Shown in pieces: positions 43,687-52,221 of a stretch of DNA of 64,000 bases (position 1 is its first letter; each line of letters begins with the position of its first letter). This DNA comes from Variovorax paradoxus B4. GTDB lineage: Bacteria; Pseudomonadota; Gammaproteobacteria; Burkholderiales; Burkholderiaceae_C. The notes under the pieces were generated by a model. That model made no database searches, was not told the origin of the DNA, and was given only the letters and a program-made list of their open reading frames with translations. Both the position numbers and the translations under genes were made by a program. Where the stretch lies: NCBI RefSeq assembly GCF_000463015.1, contig NC_022247.1:372001-436000 (forward strand), given 5' to 3'.

Positions 43687-44847
43687 TCAGCCGCGCGGCG
43701 GCCGCTTGGCGATGCCCATGGTCTTGGCGAGGATGCCCAGCATCACTTCGTCGGCGCCGCCGCCGATGGAGCCGAGCCGCCCGTCGCGGTACAGCCGCGA
43801 GACGCGGTTCTCGAGCGTGAAGCCCATGCCGCCCCAGAACTGCAGGCAGGTGTCGGCGACTTGCCGCGTGAGGCGGCCGGTCTTGAGCTTGGCCATCGAG
43901 GCCAGTTCGAGCACGTCCTGGCCCTGCACGTGCAGCTCGCAGGCGCGGTAGGCGAGGGCGCGCAGCGCTTCCACCTCGGTCTTCAGTTCGGCCAGCTTGA
44001 ACTGCACCCACTGCTGGTCGGCCAGCGTGGCGCCGAACATCTGGCGCTGCTGCGCCCATTCGATGGTCTGCGCGATGCAGTCCTCCATCGGTTCGAGAGA
44101 GCTCGCGGCGGCCCACAGGCGCTCTTCCTGGAACTGCTGCATCTGGTAGACGAAGCCCTGGCCTTCCTCGCCGATGCGGTAGCGCTGCGGCACGCGCACG
44201 TTGTCGAAATAGATCAGGCCGGTATCACTCGAGTGCATGCCGATCTTGCGGATCTTCTTCGCCTTCTCGATGCCGGGGCTGTCCATCGGCACCATCACGA
44301 GCGACTTGTTGCGGTGCACCGGTCCATCGCCGGTGTTGACCAGCATGCACATCCAGTCGGCCTGCAGGCTGTTGGTGATCCACATCTTCTGGCCGCTGAT
44401 GAGGTAGTCGCCGCCGTCTTTGCGCGCATGGCTCTTGAGGCCCGCCACGTCGCTGCCCGCGCCGGGCTCGCTCACGCCGATGCAGCCGACCGTGTCGCCT
44501 GCGATGGCGGGCGCCAGGAACTCGCGGCGCAGCTCGTCGCTGCCGAAACGCGCGAGCGCGGGCGTGCACATGTCGGTCTGCACGCCGATGGCCATGGGCA
44601 CGCCGCCGCAGCTCACGTGGCCCAGCGCTTCGGCCATGGCCATGGCATACGAATAGTCGAGCCCGGCGCCGCCGAAGGCCTCGGGCTTGTTGAGGCCCAG
44701 CATGCCCAGGCTGCCGAGCTTCCTGAAGACCTCGTGCGCGGGAAAGATCTCGGCCTCTTCCCATTCGTCCACGTGCGGATTGATTTCGTCGTCGATGAAG
44801 CGGCGCAGCGTCTTCTGGATCTCGAGGTGCTCGTGGGTGTACTGCAT
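43687..44847 (-). CDS. Acyl-CoA dehydrogenase (possible citronellyl-CoA dehydrogenase, AtuD-like)
   Basis: 386-aa acyl-CoA dehydrogenase starting MQYTHEHLEIQKTLRRF. FAD/substrate motifs CIGVSEPGAGSDVAGLKS and WITNSLQADW are intact. The C-terminal SIGGGADEVMLGIL again lacks the MCAD-type Glu, and helix G has FQEERLWAAAS as likely base. Two tandem, dissimilar dehydrogenases with a biotin-dependent carboxylase recall the atu and liu pathways; the AtuD label is my inference. Confidence 0.88.
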   Translation of the reverse strand: MQYTHEHLEIQKTLRRFIDDEINPHVDEWEEAEIFPAHEVFRKLGSLGMLGLNKPEAFGGAGLDYSYAMAMAEALGHVSCGGVPMAIGVQTDMCTPALARFGSDELRREFLAPAIAGDTVGCIGVSEPGAGSDVAGLKSHARKDGGDYLISGQKMWITNSLQADWMCMLVNTGDGPVHRNKSLVMVPMDSPGIEKAKKIRKIGMHSSDTGLIYFDNVRVPQRYRIGEEGQGFVYQMQQFQEERLWAAASSLEPMEDCIAQTIEWAQQRQMFGATLADQQWVQFKLAELKTEVEALRALAYRACELHVQGQDVLELASMAKLKTGRLTRQVADTCLQFWGGMGFTLENRVSRLYRDGRLGSIGGGADEVMLGILAKTMGIAKRPPRG

Positions 44848-44861
44848 GCGGTTGTCTCCAA

Positions 44862-45776
44862 TCAATCGTTCGGTTCGCCGCCGTCCTGGAACACGCGCGG
44901 CGTCCGCGCCAGGTGAAAGCCGTCGAAAGGCCGCACGGCGGTGCGCTGCCGCACCTGTGCATCGGGCAGTGCCATCGGCCAGCCCATGCGCACCTGCGGC
45001 CGCGCGCCGTCCACGCGCAGCACGCTGCCGCTGATGAAGCTCGCCGCCGGGCTCAGCAGGAAGGCGATGGCGGCGGAGGTCTCTGCCTCGTTGCCGAAGC
45101 GGCCCGCGGGCACGGTGTCGCGCATAGCGCGCAGCATGTCGCCGGCCTCGGTCGGGTAGTGGTCCATGCCGCTCGACGCGATGTAGCCCGGTGCCACGGC
45201 GTTCACGCGCACGCCGCTTGCGGCCCATTCGAGGGCGGCGGTCTCGGTGAAGCTCACCATGCCCGCGCGCGCGGCACCGCTGTGGCCCATGTGGGGCATC
45301 GAGCCCCACATGTCGGCCACGATGTTGACGATGGCGCCGCCCCTGGCCTGCATGCTCTGCACGAAGCATTCGCGCGCGACCAGGAAGCCGCCTGTGAGAT
45401 TGGTGTGGATCACCGCCTCCCAGCCCTTGGCCGAGATGGCGGCGAGCGGCGTGATGTACTGGCCGCCCGCGTTGTTGACGAGACCGTCGATGCGGCCGTG
45501 CGTTGCAACGATGTCGGCGATGGCAGCGCGCACGGCTTCTTCCTGCCGGATGTCGAAGGCCTGGATGCTGGCCTTGCCACCGGCGCCCGCGATCTCGGCC
45601 TGCACCTGCTGCAGCTTTTCGGCCTTGCGGCCGACCAGCACCACCTGCGCGCCCAGCGATGCGAGTTCGTGTGCCGTGCAGCGGCCGATGCCCGAGCCGC
45701 CGCCTGTGACGACGATCACCTGCCCGGCGAACAGGCCGGGCGAGAACACGGAGCGATAACGGGAAGAGGCATTCAT
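44862..45776 (-). CDS. SDR family oxidoreductase
   Basis: 304-aa short-chain dehydrogenase. NAD(P)-binding TGGGSGIGRCTA, NNAGGQ, and a catalytic region around GHSGAARAGMVSFT where the usual YxxxK appears altered (H-S-G-A-A-R), so classical dehydrogenase chemistry may be absent; this layout recurs in 2,4-dienoyl-CoA-reductase-like SDRs. C-terminus extended by about 40 residues. Its place between carboxylase and dehydrogenases suggests an enoyl- or hydroxyacyl-CoA step, comparable to AtuB/AtuG. Confidence 0.88.
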   Translation of the reverse strand: MNASSRYRSVFSPGLFAGQVIVVTGGGSGIGRCTAHELASLGAQVVLVGRKAEKLQQVQAEIAGAGGKASIQAFDIRQEEAVRAAIADIVATHGRIDGLVNNAGGQYITPLAAISAKGWEAVIHTNLTGGFLVARECFVQSMQARGGAIVNIVADMWGSMPHMGHSGAARAGMVSFTETAALEWAASGVRVNAVAPGYIASSGMDHYPTEAGDMLRAMRDTVPAGRFGNEAETSAAIAFLLSPAASFISGSVLRVDGARPQVRMGWPMALPDAQVRQRTAVRPFDGFHLARTPRVFQDGGEPND

Positions 45777-45819
45777 GCGTCAGGCTTCCGGAAAGACTTC
45801 AAAGGCGCAGTGTGCGCCG

Positions 45820-47832
45820 TCATGCGTCGGCAATCTCGGCCACCACATGGCGCGCGGCCACCTGCGCGCCCACCGTCACATGCAACGCGGCGACACGGCC
45901 GGCGCGCGGTGCACAGTGCACATGTTCCATCTTCATCGCCTCGAGCGTGGCGATCGGCTGGCCGGCGGCGACGGCGTCGCCTTCCGCCACGAGCAGCGCG
46001 ACGACGCGGCCGTTCATCGAGGCGCGCAGCAGGCCGTCGCCACCCGCGGCGCCGGTGCGCGGCACCGCGACATGCGTGAGGTCCTGGAATTCGAAGGCCT
46101 GGCCGCGGAAATGGATCCACTGGCGAACGGCGGATTCGCGCACCGCCATGGCCTGCTCCGAGACGCCATCGCACGAGAAGCACAAGGCGCCATCGCCGGC
46201 CAGCGAAAGAAGTTCGATCCGGGCCGGTGCCGCTGCATCGAGGGCGACATCGAAACGGCCCGCACCCTGCGGCGTCACGCGCGCCGCATGCACCATGCCG
46301 TCGAGCGAAAAGCGCAAGGCGTTGGGCAGCGTATGCGCGAGCGGCGAGGGCCATCCGCGTTCGCCCAGCTGCAGCAGCAGCGCCGCCAGCCATGCGGCGC
46401 GGCGCTCCATGGCGGGATCGGGCGCAAGCAATGCCTCGGCGTGTTCGGCAATGAACGCCGTCGTGGCCGAACCGCCGGCAAACGCCGGATGCGACAGCGC
46501 GCGCTGAAGGAAGCGCTGGTTGGTCGCAAGGCCCAATGCCACCGTGTCCTGCAGCCCCGCGATCAGCCGGCGTCTCGCTTCTTCGCGCGTGCGGCCGTGG
46601 GCCACCAGCTTGGCGATCATCGAATCGTAGAAGGGCGGCACCGCGGCGCCGTCTCGCAGCGCGTGTTCGATGCGCAGGGCGGCCGAGGGGCGCCACGCGG
46701 CCAGCGTGCCGCTTTGCGGCACGAAGCCCTGCTGCGGAACTTCTGCACACAGCCGCACTTCGATGGCATGGCCGCTCATGCGCACGTCCTGCTGTGCAAG
46801 AGGCAGCGGCTCGCCCGCCGCAATGCGCAGCTGCAGCTCGACCAGGTCGAGTCCCGTCACGGCTTCGGTCACCGGATGCTCCACCTGCAGCCGGGTGTTC
46901 ATTTCCATGAACCAGTACTCTCCCTTCGCATCGAGCAGGAATTCGAGCGTGCCCGCGCCTTCGTAGCCGATGGCCTCGGCCGCCGCCACCGCCGTCGCGC
47001 CCATGCGCTCGCGCAATGCCCCGGAGACGGCGGGGGAGGGCGTTTCCTCGATCAGCTTCTGATGCCGGCGCTGCACCGAGCAGTCGCGCTCGCCAAGGTG
47101 GATGGCGTTGCCGTGCCGGTCGGCGAACACCTGGATCTCGATGTGGCGCGGCGCGGCGATGGCGCGCTCCAGGATCACCGTCGCGTCGCCGAAGGCATGG
47201 AGCGCCTCGGACTGCGCGCTCTGCAGCAGTTCGGCAAAGGCATCGGCCGAAGGCGCGAGCCGCATGCCGCGCCCGCCGCCGCCGGCGGTCGCCTTGATCA
47301 TCACGGGCCAGCCGATGCGCGCGGCTTCGGCAGCGAGCGTGGCCGCGCTCTGGTCTTCACCCTGGTAGCCGGGAATGCAGGGCACGCCGGCCGCCTGCAT
47401 CAGCCGCTTCGCGCCCGCCTTGTCGCCCATGGCGCGAATGGCTTCAGGCGAAGGGCCGATGAAGACCAGCCTCGCATCGCGGCAGGCCTGCGCGAACTCG
47501 GCGTTCTCTGCCAGGAAGCCGTAGCCCGGATGGACCGCTTCGGCGCCGCTCGAACGCGCGGCTTCGACGATGGCGACGATGTTCAGATAGCTTTGCGCAG
47601 GCAGCGGCTCGCCGATCCACACGGCCTGGTCGGCCTGCCGCACATGCTCCGCATCGGCGTCGGCGCTCGAATACACGGCCACCGTGCGATAGCCCAAGGC
47701 GCGCGCGGTGCGCATCACGCGCACCGCGATCTCGCCGCGGTTGGCGACGAGGATCTTGTGGAAACATCGGGAAGCCTCCGCGCTTCGCGCTGCGGCGCGA
47801 GCTTGCTTGGGGCGGCCCGGCGCTGCGCTCAT
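45820..47832 (-). CDS. Acyl-CoA carboxylase alpha subunit (biotin carboxylase + BCCP; MCC/geranyl-CoA type)
   Basis: 670-aa subunit with an N-terminal biotin carboxylase domain (KILVANRGEIAVRVMRTA, ATAGGGGRGMRLA, EMNTRLQVEHPVTE) and a C-terminal biotinyl domain with EAMKME (Lys about 634). It carboxylates biotin using ATP and bicarbonate. Relative to relatives that begin at FKKILIANRG, this protein has about 25 extra N-terminal residues (MSAAPGRPKQARAAARSAEA) encoded by the GC-rich repeat. Start at 47832 is fixed by an ATGA overlap with the carboxyltransferase gene. Confidence 0.92.
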   Translation of the reverse strand: MSAAPGRPKQARAAARSAEASRCFHKILVANRGEIAVRVMRTARALGYRTVAVYSSADADAEHVRQADQAVWIGEPLPAQSYLNIVAIVEAARSSGAEAVHPGYGFLAENAEFAQACRDARLVFIGPSPEAIRAMGDKAGAKRLMQAAGVPCIPGYQGEDQSAATLAAEAARIGWPVMIKATAGGGGRGMRLAPSADAFAELLQSAQSEALHAFGDATVILERAIAAPRHIEIQVFADRHGNAIHLGERDCSVQRRHQKLIEETPSPAVSGALRERMGATAVAAAEAIGYEGAGTLEFLLDAKGEYWFMEMNTRLQVEHPVTEAVTGLDLVELQLRIAAGEPLPLAQQDVRMSGHAIEVRLCAEVPQQGFVPQSGTLAAWRPSAALRIEHALRDGAAVPPFYDSMIAKLVAHGRTREEARRRLIAGLQDTVALGLATNQRFLQRALSHPAFAGGSATTAFIAEHAEALLAPDPAMERRAAWLAALLLQLGERGWPSPLAHTLPNALRFSLDGMVHAARVTPQGAGRFDVALDAAAPARIELLSLAGDGALCFSCDGVSEQAMAVRESAVRQWIHFRGQAFEFQDLTHVAVPRTGAAGGDGLLRASMNGRVVALLVAEGDAVAAGQPIATLEAMKMEHVHCAPRAGRVAALHVTVGAQVAARHVVAEIADA
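47760..47832 (-). repeat. GC-rich repeat fragment at the biotin carboxylase start
   Basis: Includes CTTGGGGCGGCCCGG (47806-47820), identical to 8322-8336 inside the flavoprotein gene and related to the intergenic repeats. It encodes most of the non-conserved N-terminal extension of the carboxylase. Confidence 0.6.
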
Positions 47833-49451
47833 GGCCGCGCCACCGAGAACTGCATCGCCTGCGGCACACGCGCATCGGCATCGCGGCACACCGAAAGCAC
47901 TTCGGCCAGCACCGCGCGCGTGTCGCGCGGGTCGATCACGCCGTCGTCGAGCAGCATCGCACTGGTGGTGAACACGCTCGTCTGCCGCTCGAAGCGCTCG
48001 AGGATCTGCTGGCGCATGGCGTCGATCTTCGCGTGGTCGACCGCATCCTTGCCCCCGTTCTTTCGCGCCATGCCGGCCTCCATCACGATGGCCATGGTCT
48101 GCGCCGCCTGCTCGCCGCCCATCACCGCGGTGCGCGCGTTGGGCCACGAGAAGCAGAAGCGCGGCGCGAAGCCGCGGCCGCACATGCCGTAGTTGCCCGC
48201 ACCATAGGAGGCGCCGCAATGCAGCGTGACCTGCGGCACCGTGGCGCTGGTCACGGCCTGGATCATCTTGGCGCCGTGCTTGATGATGCCGGCCTCCTCG
48301 TGCGCGCGGCCCACCATGTAGCCGGTGATGTTCTGCAGATACACGATGGGCGTGCGCGACTGGCAGCAGGCCTGGATGAAGTGCGTGGCCTTGGTGGCGC
48401 CGTCGGAGTCGATGGGCCCGTTGTTGGTGACGATGCCCACCGCATGGCCTTCGAGCCGCATCTGCCCGCACACCGTGGCGCTGCCGTAGTGCGCGCTGAA
48501 TTCGAGGAACTCGGAGCCGTCGGCAATGCGCGCGATCACCTCGCGCATGTCCACCGGCCGCCGGCCGTCGCTCGGCATGATGCCGAGCAGTTCCTCGGCC
48601 GCGTAGAGCGGCGGCGCGAACCGGCGCGGCGCCTCGTCGCGCGCCCAGTCGATGCCGCCGAGGATCGAGCGCGCGATGCGGATGGCGTCGCGGTCGCCCT
48701 CGGCCAGGTAGTCGCCGAGGCCTGAAATGTGGGTGTGCATCACGGCACCGCCCAGTTCCTCTTCGGTGGCGATTTCGCCGGTGGCCGCCTTGAGCAGCGG
48801 CGGGCCGGCCAGGAAGGCGCGGGTGCGGTCGCGCACCATCACGATGTAGTCTGAAAGGCCAGTCTGGTAGGCGCCGCCCGCGGTCGATGAGCCGTGCGTC
48901 ACCGTCACCACGGGCAGGCCGGCGGCGGAAAGCCGTGCCAGGTTGCGGAAGATGCCGCCGCCGCGCACGAAGTCCTGCACCCGGTATTGCATGAGATTGG
49001 CGCCCGCGCTTTCCACCAGCTGGACGTAGGGCAGCTTGTTCTCGAGCGCGATTTCCTGCACGCGCAGCTGCTTGTCCAGCCCCATGGGCTGCAGCGCGCC
49101 GGCGTCGATGCCCGAGTCGGAGGCGCTGACCATGCAGCGCACACCCGAGACCCGGCCGATGCCCGCGATCACGCCGCCGCCGGGCACGCTCCGGCCGAGG
49201 TCTTCGTTGTCGTGTCCCAGCCCTGCGAGCGAGGCCAGCGGCAGAAAGGGGGCGCCGGTGTCCAGCAGCAGCGCGAGCCGTTCGCGCGGCAGCAATTGGC
49301 CGCGCCGGGCAAAGCGCTCGGCCGAGGCGTTCGAAGCCGCCGCCGCGCGGGCCTCGTGCGCGCGCACCTGCCCGAGCAAGGCCAGCATGCCGGCGCGATG
49401 GGCCTGGAAGGATTCGCTGGCCGCGTTCAGCCGGGATTCGATGACGGGCAT
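47829..49451 (-). CDS. Acyl-CoA carboxylase beta subunit (carboxyltransferase; methylcrotonyl-/geranyl-CoA type)
   Basis: 540-aa carboxyltransferase with both crotonase-like halves. Acyl-CoA site motifs include GSSTAGGAYQTGLSD and FLAGPPLLKAATGEIATEEELGG; the C-terminal biotin-site half has GAGNYGMCGRGFAPRF. Transfers CO2 from biotin to a branched alpha,beta-unsaturated acyl-CoA. First gene of a five-gene operon. The start at 49451 has no Shine-Dalgarno sequence: the bases before it form the 3' arm of a 13-bp palindrome. Substrate (3-methylcrotonyl- or geranyl-CoA) not decidable by eye. Confidence 0.92.
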   Translation of the reverse strand: MPVIESRLNAASESFQAHRAGMLALLGQVRAHEARAAAASNASAERFARRGQLLPRERLALLLDTGAPFLPLASLAGLGHDNEDLGRSVPGGGVIAGIGRVSGVRCMVSASDSGIDAGALQPMGLDKQLRVQEIALENKLPYVQLVESAGANLMQYRVQDFVRGGGIFRNLARLSAAGLPVVTVTHGSSTAGGAYQTGLSDYIVMVRDRTRAFLAGPPLLKAATGEIATEEELGGAVMHTHISGLGDYLAEGDRDAIRIARSILGGIDWARDEAPRRFAPPLYAAEELLGIMPSDGRRPVDMREVIARIADGSEFLEFSAHYGSATVCGQMRLEGHAVGIVTNNGPIDSDGATKATHFIQACCQSRTPIVYLQNITGYMVGRAHEEAGIIKHGAKMIQAVTSATVPQVTLHCGASYGAGNYGMCGRGFAPRFCFSWPNARTAVMGGEQAAQTMAIVMEAGMARKNGGKDAVDHAKIDAMRQQILERFERQTSVFTTSAMLLDDGVIDPRDTRAVLAEVLSVCRDADARVPQAMQFSVARP

Positions 49452-49455
49452 GGAG

Positions 49456-49491
49456 GAGTCAATGCAGATCGCTTTCGCTCTGCATTGACTC
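49456..49491. promoter_or_regulatory. Perfect 13-bp inverted repeat before the acyl-CoA carboxylase operon
   Basis: Arms GAGTCAATGCAGA (49456-49468) and TCTGCATTGACTC (49479-49491), 10-bp spacer, ending 4 bp from the carboxyltransferase start codon. No T-run, so an operator (TetR-type or similar) or a leader hairpin is more likely than a terminator. Confidence 0.75.
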
Positions 49492-49523
49492 TAGGGCGCC
49501 GGCGCGCGCCCGGCTTGCGCCAA

Positions 49524-50297
49524 TTAGCTGGTGCGGGCCCGGCGCGAAACCGCTGGCGCGTCCAGGCTGGTGCCCGTGATCACCCAGTAGATGAAGATCA
49601 GCACCGCGCCGGCCGTGCCGAACACCGACAGGCCCATGTAGCTGCCGCCGATGGCCAGCGCGTCGGTGGGGGCGGCCGCGATGCAGATCATGCTGGCCGC
49701 GCTCATGCCCACGTAGTGCATGGTGCAGACGGCCACGCCCATCACGGCCGCCGCGGCGATCTGGTGGCTCAGCCGGCGCAGGTTGAAGGCCAGCCACAGG
49801 GCCGCGCCGGCCGCGGTGATGGCAATGGCCACCGACAGCGCCACCATGGTGGGGTCGAAGTCCATCGAGGCGCGCATGTTCATCGCGAACATGCCCATGT
49901 AGTGCATCACGCACACGCCCAGCCCCGCGAGCAGGCTTCCGGCCAGCCAGCCGGCCCGGCTGAACCTGCGTCGGCCGCCCGCCATGTAGAGCGCAATGCC
50001 CGAGATCAGGATGGCCGCCACCAGGGAAACGACCGTCAGCGGCACGTTGTACGAAATGCCCACCGGCAGGCGATAGGCCAGCATGCCGATGAAGTGCATC
50101 GACCAGATGCCGATGCCGCCCAGCGCCACGGCGGCGCAGGCGACGACCGCGAGGTTGGGTTTGCCGTCGGCGCCGACCATGCGCCCCGCGCAGATCAGTG
50201 CCACCAGGGAGCCCGCGAACGAGATGAGGAACGAGAGCGCCACCAGCCCGAGCGAATACTCGGGTGACAGCAGTTGGCCTACGACGAGAGGTGTCAT
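49524..50297 (-). CDS. MHYT-domain integral membrane sensor
   Basis: 257-aa protein with seven membrane segments carrying three M-H-(Y/F)-x motifs: MHFIG at about 67, MHYMG at 131 and MHYVG at 193. The repeats are thought to bind copper and sense O2, CO or NO. There is no attached GGDEF, EAL or kinase domain, so output must go through a partner. Start at 50297 (MTPLVVGQL) has AGGAG just upstream, which itself follows directly on a terminator-like hairpin. Confidence 0.9.
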   Translation of the reverse strand: MTPLVVGQLLSPEYSLGLVALSFLISFAGSLVALICAGRMVGADGKPNLAVVACAAVALGGIGIWSMHFIGMLAYRLPVGISYNVPLTVVSLVAAILISGIALYMAGGRRRFSRAGWLAGSLLAGLGVCVMHYMGMFAMNMRASMDFDPTMVALSVAIAITAAGAALWLAFNLRRLSHQIAAAAVMGVAVCTMHYVGMSAASMICIAAAPTDALAIGGSYMGLSVFGTAGAVLIFIYWVITGTSLDAPAVSRRARTS

Positions 50298-50312
50298 GTC
50301 TTTTCTTCTCCT

Positions 50313-50367
50313 GAAAAAAGAACGACTCGCCGCCGCCGGTCGGGCGGCCAAATGTGTAACGAGTCGT
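50313..50367 (-). terminator. Terminator-like hairpin between the propeller lipoprotein and MHYT genes
   Basis: On the minus strand: outer stem ACGACTCG / CGAGTCGT enclosing inner stem GCCGCC-cgacc-GGCGGC, then TTCTTTTTT. It ends only a few bases before the MHYT ribosome site. AT-rich sequence at about 50385-50410 on its far side could hold the MHYT promoter, which would make this an attenuator. Confidence 0.65.
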
Positions 50368-50431
50368 CCGCCCAGGAGTTTGTAATAGTTGTTTTTAAAA
50401 GTAAATCACTTCTTCATGCCTTGCCGCCGTT

Positions 50432-52084
50432 TCAATTTTTTGGACGGATTCGATAGATCGCGTTGTTCCTGTCGGCCGACATGTAGATGCTCCCATCGCC
50501 GCCCACCGCGACCCCCGTCACCACGTAAGGCGGCGGCAGGCCCGGTCCCGCGGCCATCCCGATCGGCAGGTTTTCCGCCACCGTACGGCGCGAACCGTTG
50601 AGCGGATCGATCTCCACCAGCCGGCGCGCCGCGCTTTCGGCCACGATGAAGCTGCCCCAGGGTGTCTGCGCCACGCCTTCGGGCAGCGCCAGGCCTTCGG
50701 CAATCGCGCGCAGCGGGGCGCTGGCGTCGAGCGGAATGCGGGTCAGCTTGCCGGCGGCTTCGGTGACGTAGAGCGCGCCGTCCTGGCCGACGATCATCTG
50801 CACCGGGCCGCCCAGCCCGCTGGCGAGCACTTGCTTCTCTGCAAAATGCGGGCCCCGTGCACGGGTGATGCTGCCGGTGGCGATCTCGGCATAGATCACG
50901 CTGCCGTCGGCCATGGGAATGGCGTCGAACGGCGCCTTCAGCCCGTGGATGGTTTCGACGGTCCTGAGCGTCTGGCGATCCACCAGCTGCACGGTGCCGG
51001 TGAACCACGAGGCCAGCGCGAAGCGCGTGCCCGAGAGGCCGACCGCGAACGGATAGTCGAGTTCGGGGTCGCGCTGCATGCGGAACACGTCGCGCACCTC
51101 GCCCGAGCGCACATCCACCTGCCGGAAGCCGAACACATCGGCCACCCAGAGCGTGTGGCCCTCGATCTTGAGCCCCGCCGGCGCCGCGAGCTTGCCGCTG
51201 GTGAGCGCGCGCAGCGCGCCGGTGGCGGGGTCGAAGGCCTGCACTTCGTTGTTGGCCATGTTCGACACGTAGATCGTGCCGTCGGGGGCGATGGCCAGGT
51301 TGTCGAGCGACGGACGCAATTGCCTGGCGACGGTCTTGCGGCCCGTGGCGAGGTCCACCTTGACCAGCTCGCCGCTGCGCGCATCGACCACCCAGAGGTT
51401 GCCCTTGCCGTCGAGGTTGGCGGCGGCCGGGATCTTGAAACCGTCGGCGATCACGGTCATGGCGCCGTCGGCGGGAGCTATCTTCACCACCTGGCCCTTG
51501 AACCACAGCGGCCCGTAGAGCATGCCGTCGGGGCCGACCTCGAAGCCGTTGAAGCCGCCCATGTCCTTCTTGATGAGCCGCGGCGGCTTCTGGCCCGTGC
51601 GGTCGATTTCCCAGAGCGCGTCGCCCAGGAACACCTGCGAGGCGTAGAGCTTGCCGCTGCTGCGGTCGAAGTCCAGCGAGTTGAGGCCGGGCAGATCCTT
51701 GGCGAGCACGCGCATCGGCGCGCCGTCGCTCTCGCGGTAGCGCAGCATGCCCATGAGGTAGTTGGTCCATGCCAGCTCGCCCTTGGGGCCGACCGCGATG
51801 TCGTCGGCCTGGCCTTCGGGCGCGTCGACCAGGACCTTGGCCGCGCCGGTGCTGCGGTCGACCTCCCACAGCGTGTTGCCGAGCACCGAGCCCGCGAGCA
51901 GGCGGCCCTTCTGGTCGATGGCCAGGCCGTGGACGCCGGCGAACGAGGACGGCGCGACCAGTGCTTCGGGCTCGGACCACGAGGCGGGCCGGGTGGGCGG
52001 TGGCGGCGGTGCGATGGTGCCGCAGGCGCCCAGCAGGGCGAGGATGGCGATGAGTGCGGCGGCGCGCAGCGGGCGGCGGGGCAT
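50432..52084 (-). CDS. Beta-propeller lipoprotein (SMP-30/NHL/Vgb-like)
   Basis: 550-aa lipoprotein. Signal peptide with lipobox LLGAC (Cys21), a proline-rich linker (APPPPPTRP), then repeated blades with patterns such as GLAIDQKGRLLAGS, DGTIYVSNMANNE and VAVGGDGSIYMSADRNNAI. These resemble streptogramin-lyase/gluconolactonase-type propellers. Catalytic role not evident; could be a ligand-binding or lactone-hydrolysing periplasmic protein. ATG at 52084 is preceded by AAGGAG. The gene stands alone. Confidence 0.82.
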   Translation of the reverse strand: MPRRPLRAAALIAILALLGACGTIAPPPPPTRPASWSEPEALVAPSSFAGVHGLAIDQKGRLLAGSVLGNTLWEVDRSTGAAKVLVDAPEGQADDIAVGPKGELAWTNYLMGMLRYRESDGAPMRVLAKDLPGLNSLDFDRSSGKLYASQVFLGDALWEIDRTGQKPPRLIKKDMGGFNGFEVGPDGMLYGPLWFKGQVVKIAPADGAMTVIADGFKIPAAANLDGKGNLWVVDARSGELVKVDLATGRKTVARQLRPSLDNLAIAPDGTIYVSNMANNEVQAFDPATGALRALTSGKLAAPAGLKIEGHTLWVADVFGFRQVDVRSGEVRDVFRMQRDPELDYPFAVGLSGTRFALASWFTGTVQLVDRQTLRTVETIHGLKAPFDAIPMADGSVIYAEIATGSITRARGPHFAEKQVLASGLGGPVQMIVGQDGALYVTEAAGKLTRIPLDASAPLRAIAEGLALPEGVAQTPWGSFIVAESAARRLVEIDPLNGSRRTVAENLPIGMAAGPGLPPPYVVTGVAVGGDGSIYMSADRNNAIYRIRPKN

Positions 52085-52221
52085 GTCTTCTCTCCTTCTC
52101 GTGGATGCGTCCTGTCTTGCGACGTGCAGGCAGTCTAGAAGCAGGCAGGGGAGATGGCGCAGTCTCTCCCGGGACATGCGGACTTTCGTTCGCTGCGGAT
52201 TACCCGCCCTTCAGCGGAGGC

